From Streptomyces sp. AP-93 (GTDB lineage: Bacteria; Actinomycetota; Actinomycetes; Streptomycetales; Streptomycetaceae): 64,000 nucleotides of DNA. Under the pieces are notes generated by a model. It was not told where the DNA came from, searched no databases, and saw nothing but the letters and a program-made list of their open reading frames with translations. The stretch lies in assembly GCF_022808175.1 (NCBI RefSeq), contig NZ_JALGBX010000023.1, forward strand, positions 62,001-126,000, written 5' to 3'. This document shows, piece after piece, positions 43,323 to 50,547 of the stretch; position 1 is the first letter of the stretch, and each line of letters begins with the position of its first letter. Both the position numbers and the translations under genes were made by a program.

Positions 43323-44132
43323 ATGGAACCGCTGGTGGTCGGCGCCGTGGCCTACACCCCCAACGTCGTGCCCATCTGGGAGGGCATCCGCGACTACTAC
43401 CGCACCGGCCCCGTCGAGATGGACTTCGTTCTGTTCTCCCACTACGGCCGCCAGGTCGACGCACTGGTCGCCGGGACCATCGACATCGCCTGGAACACCA
43501 ACCTCGCCTGGGTCCGCACTGTCCTTCAGACCGGCCACCGCGCCCGTGCACTCGCGATGCGCGACACCGACCTGACCTTCCGCAGCCATCTCGTCTGCCG
43601 CGCCGGAGCCGGCCTTCGCGGACCCGAAGACCTCAAGGGCCGCCGCCTGGCGCTGGGCAGCCGAGACTCCGCACAGGCCGCCATCCTCCCCCTGCACTAC
43701 CTGCGCCGCGAAGGCATCGCCAATGGTGACATCGAACTCCTGCGCATCGACAGCGACCTGGGAAAACACGGCGACACCGGCCGCAGCGAACTCGACGCCA
43801 TCCGCGCCGTCCTCGACGGCGACGCCGACGCCGCCGCCATCGGCATCAACACCTGGGAATCCATCGGCCGGGACGAGCTGATGCCCGACGCCCTGGAATC
43901 GTTCTGGACCAGCCCCACCTACTGCCACTGCAACTTCACCGCCCTCGACACCCTCGCCGAAGAGCGGGCCGACGCCTGGACCAACCACCTCCTGGGCATG
44001 GACTGGAACGACCCCGAGCACCGCCGCATCATGGAACTGGAAGGCCTGCGCCGCTGGGTACGCCCGCAGCTCGACGGCTACACCGACCTCTTCCAAGCGG
44101 TCGCAGAACAGGAGATCGCACTCCGATGGTGA
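43323..44132 (+). CDS. Rv1680-like cytosolic substrate-binding-protein-fold protein
   Basis: This 269-residue protein has the two-lobed PhnD/periplasmic-binding fold: LVVGAVAYTPNVVPIWEGIR at the start, YGRQVDALVAGTIDIAWNTN, the hinge strand FRSHLVCRAGAGLRGPEDLK, GRRLALGSRDSAQA, and DAAAIGINTWES. There is no signal peptide or lipobox and no transporter genes nearby, so it is not a normal uptake protein. SBP-fold proteins inside cells can be enzymes (MqnA, Thi5 types). Here, between an acyl-CoA-dehydrogenase-like and a radical SAM gene, it probably binds or transforms a pathway intermediate. GGAG precedes ATG 43323. It overlaps the radical SAM gene by seven bases. Confidence 0.78.
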   Translation: MEPLVVGAVAYTPNVVPIWEGIRDYYRTGPVEMDFVLFSHYGRQVDALVAGTIDIAWNTNLAWVRTVLQTGHRARALAMRDTDLTFRSHLVCRAGAGLRGPEDLKGRRLALGSRDSAQAAILPLHYLRREGIANGDIELLRIDSDLGKHGDTGRSELDAIRAVLDGDADAAAIGINTWESIGRDELMPDALESFWTSPTYCHCNFTALDTLAEERADAWTNHLLGMDWNDPEHRRIMELEGLRRWVRPQLDGYTDLFQAVAEQEIALRW

Positions 44133-45109
44133 TCCTCGACCTCGTCGAGAGGCTCTCCGCCACCGCGGAAGGCGACACCATCACGCTCCCCCTCACCTCA
44201 CCCCACGACGCCGCGCTCGCCGCCGCATGGTGTGATCGCACGGGCAACACCCTCATCACCGCGGATGAAGCCGGCATCACGGTCCGTAGGGGACGCCCGC
44301 CGGACCCGATCGCCGCCCTGCCCGCCGATCGCCGCCCCGGAGCCCGGCTGTGGCTCTACACCAACTTCGACTGCAACCTCGCCTGCGACTACTGCTGCGC
44401 ACGGTCCTCCCCCCAGACCGACCGGCGCGCCCTCGGCCTGGACAAGATCCGCCAGATCGCGAAAGCCGCCCCCGCAGCCGGGGTCAGCGAAATCCTCCTC
44501 ACCGGCGGGGAACCCTTCCTCCTCCCCGACCTCGATGAGATCGTCACCGCCTGCACCGCCGCCCTGCCCACCACACTGCTCACCAACGGCATGCTCTTTC
44601 GCGGGCACCGGCTCCAGATCCTCCAAGCCATGCCCCGCGACCGCCTCACCCTGCAGATCAGCCTCGACTCCGCCACCCCCGACCTGCACGACTCCCACCG
44701 AGGCGCCGGCACCTGGACCAAAGCCGTCGCCGGCATCCGCACCGCACTCGCCGAAGGCTTCACCGTGCGGGTGGCCGCCACCCTCACCACCGACGACCGG
44801 CACGAAGAGCGAGAACTACGTGCCTTCCTCGACACCCTCGGCATCCCACGCGAACACCAGGTCGTCCGCCCCCTCGCCCACCAAGGCGCCGCCGGCGACG
44901 GCCTGGAGCTCACCATGGAAACACTGGTACCAGAGGTCACCATCACCGCCGACGGCGTCTACTGGCACCCCGTGGCAGCCGACAACGACGAACAACTCGT
45001 CACCCGCCACATCCTCCCCCTCAACACCGCCATCGACCTCGTCCAAGAGACGTTCCGCAGCTACCGGCTCAACGCGGAAGCCGCCGCCCGCACCTTCCCC
45101 TGCGCCTGA
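44126..45109 (+). CDS. Rv1681/MoeX-like radical SAM protein
   Basis: This 327-residue protein carries one [4Fe-4S] radical SAM motif, CNLACDYC (Cys83, Cys87, Cys90), preceded by LWLYTNFDC and followed by the SAM-binding EILLTGGEPFLLPDL and the strand LTLQISLDSATPDLHD. A ~60-residue N-terminal domain rich in Thr/Ala comes before the barrel. No SPASM or twitch cysteine cluster is seen; the only late Cys is in the terminal FPCA. M. tuberculosis MoeX, once named for molybdopterin synthesis, occupies the same place beside fadE16 and Rv1680. It is the probable key enzyme of this operon; the product is unknown. Confidence 0.82.
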   Translation: MVILDLVERLSATAEGDTITLPLTSPHDAALAAAWCDRTGNTLITADEAGITVRRGRPPDPIAALPADRRPGARLWLYTNFDCNLACDYCCARSSPQTDRRALGLDKIRQIAKAAPAAGVSEILLTGGEPFLLPDLDEIVTACTAALPTTLLTNGMLFRGHRLQILQAMPRDRLTLQISLDSATPDLHDSHRGAGTWTKAVAGIRTALAEGFTVRVAATLTTDDRHEERELRAFLDTLGIPREHQVVRPLAHQGAAGDGLELTMETLVPEVTITADGVYWHPVAADNDEQLVTRHILPLNTAIDLVQETFRSYRLNAEAAARTFPCA

Positions 45110-45153
45110 ATGACAGCGGCACGCCAGCCCGGCGGGATGCGAGGCGGCTGCCC

Positions 45154-46239
45154 TCAGCAGTGCAGCGTGAACGAGGCTTCCCCGTGGGATCGGCCGTTGA
45201 CCTGGAGCTGCACCAGGTGTACGCCCGGGTGGTAGCGCCGCGTGCTGATCGGCTTGAAGGAGTGTCTGCGTGTCGCGCGCCACGTCTCGCCGGGTGCCAG
45301 GGATCGCGTGGTGAGTTTGAAGACCTTGGGGGTGCGGGTCCCGTTGGCCTTCATGTGGTGGATGACGTAGTCGACGACGAGGTGAGCGGTCTGGTCGTGA
45401 GTGTTGGTCACCGAGTAGTCGAACAGCAGATAGTCGCCGACCCGGAGCTCTGAGGTGTGGACGTGCGGGCCCTCGACAGCGACAGGACTGTTCGGGGAGT
45501 GGCCGAGCAGCGTGAGGGCCCCGGCGTGGCCGGACTTGATCAGGGTGCGCAGGCCGTGCCGTACCAACCGGGTCGTCGTCGGTGCCGGGTCGCTCAGCCA
45601 GCGCGCCGCGACACCAGCGGCGATGTCGGGGTGGTCACGGCTGATGTCGTTGAGGTGGTTGGCCACTGATCTGCGGACGTACTCGGAGTCATCCCGGTAC
45701 AGCGCGTCGAGCAGGGGCAGCGCCGGTGTCGGATCCGCGATCAGCTCCGGGAGCTGGGGCGCCCAGGGCAGTCTTGGCCGCGTGCCCTCACTGGCCAGTC
45801 GGCGGACGTGGAGGTCGGGATGCGCGGTCCACGGCGTCATGACCCGGAGCGCGCGTTCCAGGTCGGCACGGAGGAAGGGCCGGACGGCGATCTCCGCGGT
45901 CAGGCGCGGGGTGAGTTCCGCCAGCAGGGCGAGCGCCGGTTCGAAGGCGTCCCGGCCCCGTACGGCGACGGCCTCGGTGACAGGGAAGATCATCCATCCG
46001 GTGAAATCGCTGTCCCGCAGTGCGGCGCGCAACACGTTCGCGAAGGCCGGGTAGTCCGCCGGAAGATCAGCCAGGACGGCATTTCTGATCAGGGCGACAC
46101 GCTCGGTGAAGCTCAGCCCGTCCAGGACGGCGCCGCACCCCCGGGTCTCATGCGCCGTGATCCCGTCACCGGCTCGGGTAAGGCATCGGGCGAGGTCGGC
46201 GACGGTGTCCGCGCCGAGTAGTTCGTCTGCCGAGGGCAC
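45154..46239 (-). CDS. AlkC-like DNA glycosylase with C-terminal Ig-like domain
   Basis: This 361-residue protein has N-terminal HEAT-like helical repeats that match AlkC/AlkD glycosylases: GWMIFPVTEAVAVRG, the WTAHPDLHVRRLASEGTRPR signature, the WAPQLPELIADPTPALPLLD repeat and DSEYVRRSVANHLNDISRDH. From about residue 255 a beta-sandwich follows (LLFDYSVTNTHDQTAHLVVD, GETWRATRRHSF, YHPGVHLVQLQVNGR). An Ig-like tail is a feature of the AlkC subfamily, where it helps grip lesion DNA, so this is probably an AlkC enzyme excising alkylpurines. It is convergent with the radical SAM gene, 44 bases apart. Confidence 0.82.
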   Translation of the reverse strand: MPSADELLGADTVADLARCLTRAGDGITAHETRGCGAVLDGLSFTERVALIRNAVLADLPADYPAFANVLRAALRDSDFTGWMIFPVTEAVAVRGRDAFEPALALLAELTPRLTAEIAVRPFLRADLERALRVMTPWTAHPDLHVRRLASEGTRPRLPWAPQLPELIADPTPALPLLDALYRDDSEYVRRSVANHLNDISRDHPDIAAGVAARWLSDPAPTTTRLVRHGLRTLIKSGHAGALTLLGHSPNSPVAVEGPHVHTSELRVGDYLLFDYSVTNTHDQTAHLVVDYVIHHMKANGTRTPKVFKLTTRSLAPGETWRATRRHSFKPISTRRYHPGVHLVQLQVNGRSHGEASFTLHC

Positions 46240-46265
46240 GGCGTCATTCTCCTTGATCTCGGGGG

Positions 46266-46559
46266 CTATGCGGTGTGCAGCACCTGAGCGTGCCGCATCT
46301 CGTGCACGGTACCGATTCGGCTGAAGAAGCCCTGTGCCCGGGGGTCGGCCGGCATTTCCTTGGCCGCGCGTTCGGCGACGGCGGCGGACGACCAGATGAT
46401 GAAGTCCAGGACGGTGCCGTCGTCGAACTGGGCGAGGTGGGCGCCCTGGAAGCCGTCGCCGTACTGCTCCTTGAGCAGTTCGACGAGCTGCTCTCGGTGG
46501 GCGGTGAGGGCGGCGGGGTCGTCGGTGTCGAACCTGACGTACTCGATGGTTGCACTCAT
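46266..46559 (-). CDS. Dimeric alpha/beta-barrel (ABM-like) protein
   Basis: This 97-residue ferredoxin-like fold protein has strand IEYVRFDTDD, helix ALTAHREQLVELLKEQYG, strand GTVLDFIIWSS and helix AVAERAAKEMPADPRAQGFF ending in a MRHAQVLH strand. This is the layout of antibiotic-biosynthesis-monooxygenase and related dimeric barrels, which act as cofactor-free oxygenases or just as binding proteins. No catalytic assignment can be made. It is divergent from the CGNR regulator at 46664; the 104-base gap would hold both promoters and makes regulation by the CGNR protein plausible. Confidence 0.7.
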   Translation of the reverse strand: MSATIEYVRFDTDDPAALTAHREQLVELLKEQYGDGFQGAHLAQFDDGTVLDFIIWSSAAVAERAAKEMPADPRAQGFFSRIGTVHEMRHAQVLHTA

Positions 46560-46663
46560 GGCATCACCCTTCGTCGGCCACGTGACTCACGGACTTGGTG
46601 GATCAAATCCGTGAGCAGAAGTTATCACGGGTTCACCGACCTGAATCCAGTAGATTGAGAGGC

Positions 46664-47218
46664 ATGACCATCCGGGACCTGCAGGAAATGCCGTGGATCG
46701 GCGAGGACCCGGTCCTCGACCTGGCCAACACCGTCGTCGTCGGCGCAGGCCCGGGGCGCGGCGACGTCGACTTCCTCGCCGATCGGGAACTCACCAGGCG
46801 GTGGCGCGCCCGCGCCGCCGACCGCAGATTGGCCGCCCTCTCCTTGGAGGAGCTGGAGCGTCTGCGTGGGTTGGTCCGCGACGCGCTGGACGCGACAGCC
46901 GGACAGCGGCCGCTCACCGACAGCCTGCGGACCCGCCTGAACGAACTCGCCTCGTCCGCCCCCGTCGTCTTCCGGATGACCGGCGACGGCCTGCTCGCAC
47001 AGCAGGAACGGGGTGGCAGCGCCGACGCCGTCGTCGCCCGCGAGACGCTCGTCCTGGCCGCGGGTCCGGACCGTCAGCGGGTGCGGCGCTGCCACGCCCC
47101 CAGTTGCGGCATGTTCTTCCTGGCCAGGCGCCGTGACCAGGCATGGTGTTCTCTCGGCTGCGGCAACCGGGCGAGGTCCACCCGGCGCCAGCCACGAGAT
47201 ACGGGAACCCACAGCTGA
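46664..47218 (+). CDS. CGNR zinc-finger/ABATE-domain regulator
   Basis: This 184-residue protein has an N-terminal ABATE-type helical domain (GEDPVLDLANTVV, ELTRRWRARAADRRLAALSL) and a C-terminal CGNR zinc finger with RRCHAPSCGMFFLAR followed by WCSLGCGNRARSTRR, giving Cys-x4-Cys and Cys-x3-Cys ligands and the Cys-Gly-Asn-Arg signature. Such proteins are presumed stress- or metabolite-responsive transcription factors. ATG 46664 is preferred because it is preceded by GAGAGG and begins the conserved region. It is divergent from the ABM-like gene, its likely target. Confidence 0.85.
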   Translation: MTIRDLQEMPWIGEDPVLDLANTVVVGAGPGRGDVDFLADRELTRRWRARAADRRLAALSLEELERLRGLVRDALDATAGQRPLTDSLRTRLNELASSAPVVFRMTGDGLLAQQERGGSADAVVARETLVLAAGPDRQRVRRCHAPSCGMFFLARRRDQAWCSLGCGNRARSTRRQPRDTGTHS

Positions 47219-47240
47219 TGAGACAAGAGAACCCAAAGTC

Positions 47241-47405
47241 AGGTTGTGCCACCAGACTTTCTACGCGGAGACCGACGACCTGCTGAAGGGTTCGCCCCAG
47301 CTTGCTCCGTGGCGGCCGACGGTGGGTATCGACCCGAAACTCACCGACGTCGAGCTGGTCACGCTCGCGATGATGCAGGCCATGCTCGGCTCGCCTTCGC
47401 CCTGA
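47241..47405 (+). pseudogene. Transposase N-terminal remnant (IS982-like)
   Basis: The frame gives TFYAETDDLLKGSPQLAPWR followed by PTVGIDPKLTDVELVTLAMMQAML, the N-terminus typical of a streptomycete DDE transposase of the IS982-like group, then stops at 47405. The catalytic domain and terminal repeats are absent. Confidence 0.65.
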
Positions 47406-47448
47406 CCGGAGCCATGACGCACCTCCTGGCGACATCCGTCCCTCATCC

Positions 47449-47760
47449 TCATCCCCTTCCCGTACGGCAGGTGGACGGGACGACCTCGTGGAAGGCGCTC
47501 GCGGGGAAGAACACGATGGTGTCGTGCTCGGACTCGATGGTGCGGTCGGACTCCGCCGGCTGACCCCCACCCTCGCGGAGCAGGGTGTCGTACAGCCGGA
47601 GTTGGCCGCCGTCGAAGCGACGGGGCTTGTGGTGGAGCTCGTACACCGCCGACAGGCCGTGCCGACGTCACGGACCCGTGAGGCGTTGGCGTGGATGCCG
47701 TAGTGGCCCCCCTCACCGTGCGCCGTCAGGACCGTCAGGGTGTCTGTGTGCCCCTGATTC
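47449..47760 (-). pseudogene. 2OG-Fe(II) oxygenase (prolyl-hydroxylase type) remnant
   Basis: The minus strand gives LTVLTAHGEGGHYGIHANAS in one frame (about 47690-47760) and, after a frameshift, YELHHKPRRFDGGQLRLYDT then ESEHDTIVFFPASAFHEVVP in another. These are the metal-ligand half of the jelly-roll of a 2-oxoglutarate oxygenase, with the distal FHEV His. The N-terminus and C-terminal end are lost. It abuts the transposase remnant, so insertion probably caused the damage. Confidence 0.7.
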
Positions 47761-47950
47761 TCACGATGCCCGAAACCCCGGCGGCGACACCGTTCGCCAT
47801 CAGCCCCCGGTGCGGCACGACTACCTGGCCGGAACACGCCGATACCGCACCCGCCACGGCCGGGTCCCGGGGGCGGCCGTGGCGGGGATGCGGGGGCCAA
47901 TGGTCGAGCGGCCGCTCCCGAGGGCCAAGGGCAGGGCACCCGTCAGCCCG

Positions 47951-50215
47951 TCAGCCCGTCAGGGACCTCCACATGGTCAGGGGTCGGTCCTCGACCGTGA
48001 TCTGGTCCTCGTGGCCGTGGCCGTCGCGGATCACGATGATCCGGTACTGGTCCTGGTGGAACACCCAGAACAGACTCATTCCGTTGATCCGCTGCATGTC
48101 CGGGACCGCGAGGAATTCGTCGACCCGTGTGATCCCGGTCAGTGATCGCCACAGGTCGAGCCCTCGGTCGCCGCGCTCGAGGGCGTCCTGGTGCATCCTG
48201 CCGTCGGCGACCGAGATGAGCCGGTAGACCTGACGACCCATGAGGGTGTGGAAGACCCAGTAGTGGCTCTTGCCGTTCACCCGCTGCATGTCGGGCACGG
48301 GCAGGAAGGCGTCCACCCTTTCGATGCCGCTGAACGAGGCCCAAGCGGAGAGCGAACGGTCCGGCAGGTCGGTCCCGGCCGCCTGCTCGGGTGGGAGCCC
48401 GGACTCGACGCCGTCGGCGATCCAGATCCGCCGGTAGACCTGCCGGCCCTCGACGGTGTGGAACAGCCAGAACCGGCTGCGGCCATTGATCCGCTGTTCG
48501 TCCGGGACGGGCAGGACCGCGTCGACCTTCGTCACCCCGGCGTAGCACGGCCACATGGTCAGCGGCCGGTCGGGGCGTTCGCGGACGTCCGTGTGCTCGT
48601 CCCCGTCGGCGATGGAGACGGTCCGGCAGACGGCGCCGTCGCTGCCCGCCCCATACGCCCAATACCAGCTCTTGCCCTTGTCCCGTTGCATGTCGGGGAT
48701 GGGCAGGAAGGCGTCGGTCGGCCGGACGACCGCGGGCGGCTTGTCGGTGAGCCGGCCGTCACCGAGCAGCCGCAGCAGGGTCAGCGAGGGAGCGAAGGCG
48801 TAGACGGACCCCTCGGTGAAGACGAACTGGCTCAGGCTCAGCTGTGTGGTCTTGCCGGGGGTCTCGTAGCTGAGCTTGCCGGCGGCGCCGACCATTCCGT
48901 CGGGGCCGGGCTTGTTGGTCCTGTTGGGTGGAAAGTCCGGGCTGTCGATCCACGCCTTCTGGATGAACTCGAACTGCTGCACAAGGTCCGACTGGTAGCA
49001 CACGAAGAGCAGACCGCGCTTCTCGTCGGGCCCTCCGGGGCCCTCCGAGGCGGGGTCGAAGGGCGCGCCGTACGGGGCGCCGCGACGGATGATCCGGCGG
49101 CGGTCCATCACCGGGTTCTCGTCGAACGGCCGGTCGCCGGGCTTCTCCTGCAGGCCGTCCCGGGGGTTGGTCTTGCGCAGGTGTGAGAAGAGCGGGGTGA
49201 TGAAGCCCTCGGGGTCGTTGCGGTAGCCGAAGTCGTTGTCCTCGCCGGCCAGCGCGCTGGAGGGCCGGTCGGCATTCGGGCACGTGGCGACGGGGGTGCC
49301 GGACCGCCACCGGCCGACGAGGCGGGCCGCCAGCCACTCCGTGGTGGCCTCGGGCGGCACCACCTTGGCCTGCTTGAGCGCCTTCAGCTGCCCGGCGACC
49401 TGGAACCAGAAACCGGGGACGTCCTGGCCGAGCCGGCGCACCACCTGGAAGCTGCCGTTGTCAGCCCAGTCGGGCGTCTCGTGCGGCACGCCACCGACCC
49501 GGTCGTGCCCGACGACGAACTCGCCGGGCGGGATCAGCCGGGTGCCGTGATGTCCCTTGACGTACTCGCGCTTGACGGGGTCCGGCTCGTCGAAGCCGAT
49601 GACACCGGGCTCGCTGACGCCGTCCTTGAAGCCGAAGTGCTCCTTCCCCCTCCGGCTGCCGAGCAGGGTGGCGGCGTCCTGCTGGAACACGATCACGATC
49701 TTGGCCGCGGCGCACGCCTCGCGCTGCTGTCTGACCGTCGCCTGGAGGTCCTGGACGGTGTCCGAGGCGACGGTGAGCACGGCGTGGACGACCTGGCCCT
49801 TGCCGTTGCCGAAGAGCCACACCTCCGGCGAGCTGTCGCCGGTGTCCCCGAGCGCCCGCTTGTCCGAGCCCTGCTTGAAGGCCTCCATTCCGCTGCCGGG
49901 CTTGACGGAGGGCAGCGGATCCTTGCCGGTCAGCTGCCGCAGGCCCTCGTAGGTGAAACTGACATTGATCCAGGTGGCCTTCAGCGCCTTCGGGTCGTCG
50001 CCGGCCGAGGCCTTCCTGGCCTTGCTGAAGGCGGCGTTGAAGACGGCCACCTGCCGCGTCGTGGAGATCTGCGGTTCCAGCGCCTTGACCCAGGTGCGCG
50101 CCCGCGCCGCGTCCTCGAACTTGAGGAACAGCAGGGTCATCTGGTCCTTCTTGAAGCCGGCGATCACATCACCCTGGATGTCGTCGCTCTCACGCAGCTT
50201 GAGATCGTCCACCAT
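47951..50215 (-). CDS. DyP-type peroxidase with C-terminal hemopexin-like repeats
   Basis: This 754-residue protein has an N-terminal ~490-residue dye-decolorizing peroxidase domain with the GFKDGVSEPG motif near 200 (distal Asp), the haem-proximal FSHLRKTNPR near 343 and RRGAPYGAPF with the distal Arg near 375. After it come four repeats of ~60-65 residues starting near 498, each with a core like VDAFLPVPDMQR followed by an aromatic F/YW, and then R-x-V-Y-R-x-I...ADG. This fits a four-bladed, hemopexin-like propeller. No signal peptide is present. It is divergent from a secreted radical-copper oxidase gene. Known DyPs have no such tail, which may bind a partner or polymer. Confidence 0.85.
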   Translation of the reverse strand: MVDDLKLRESDDIQGDVIAGFKKDQMTLLFLKFEDAARARTWVKALEPQISTTRQVAVFNAAFSKARKASAGDDPKALKATWINVSFTYEGLRQLTGKDPLPSVKPGSGMEAFKQGSDKRALGDTGDSSPEVWLFGNGKGQVVHAVLTVASDTVQDLQATVRQQREACAAAKIVIVFQQDAATLLGSRRGKEHFGFKDGVSEPGVIGFDEPDPVKREYVKGHHGTRLIPPGEFVVGHDRVGGVPHETPDWADNGSFQVVRRLGQDVPGFWFQVAGQLKALKQAKVVPPEATTEWLAARLVGRWRSGTPVATCPNADRPSSALAGEDNDFGYRNDPEGFITPLFSHLRKTNPRDGLQEKPGDRPFDENPVMDRRRIIRRGAPYGAPFDPASEGPGGPDEKRGLLFVCYQSDLVQQFEFIQKAWIDSPDFPPNRTNKPGPDGMVGAAGKLSYETPGKTTQLSLSQFVFTEGSVYAFAPSLTLLRLLGDGRLTDKPPAVVRPTDAFLPIPDMQRDKGKSWYWAYGAGSDGAVCRTVSIADGDEHTDVRERPDRPLTMWPCYAGVTKVDAVLPVPDEQRINGRSRFWLFHTVEGRQVYRRIWIADGVESGLPPEQAAGTDLPDRSLSAWASFSGIERVDAFLPVPDMQRVNGKSHYWVFHTLMGRQVYRLISVADGRMHQDALERGDRGLDLWRSLTGITRVDEFLAVPDMQRINGMSLFWVFHQDQYRIIVIRDGHGHEDQITVEDRPLTMWRSLTG

Positions 50216-50547
50216 GCTCTCTCCAGAAGATCGACACCTCCACGCCGATGCTGCGCAGAGTAATCAACAACGTATGCGGCACTCCCACTCCCTCCCGTCC
50301 TCCGACTGGCCGATTACGCCGACCGCCTCCCATTCACGCCCCGAATGCGCTGGTAGATGGCGTGCAGAAACCTTTTGGTTGGCCGGAGTCACCCGCCTGC
50401 ACGTCTCGGGGTGACAGCCGACCGGCGCGCCTCAACACTGAAGATCGTCACTGTGCGTGAACATGTGGCAGTCCTGGCGCAGCACGTGTCAGCCGACGTG
50501 TCCCCCAGTCGGAGCGCTGTGCCTTCCTCTCGCCTGCAAGGAGTGCC
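50216..50547. promoter_or_regulatory. Divergent promoter region between DyP and copper-oxidase genes
   Basis: These 332 bases hold no recognisable gene. They contain the ribosome sites of both genes (GGAGAG before the DyP start; CAAGGAG before ATG 50548) and must hold both promoters. No obvious palindromic operator was found by eye. Confidence 0.35.
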
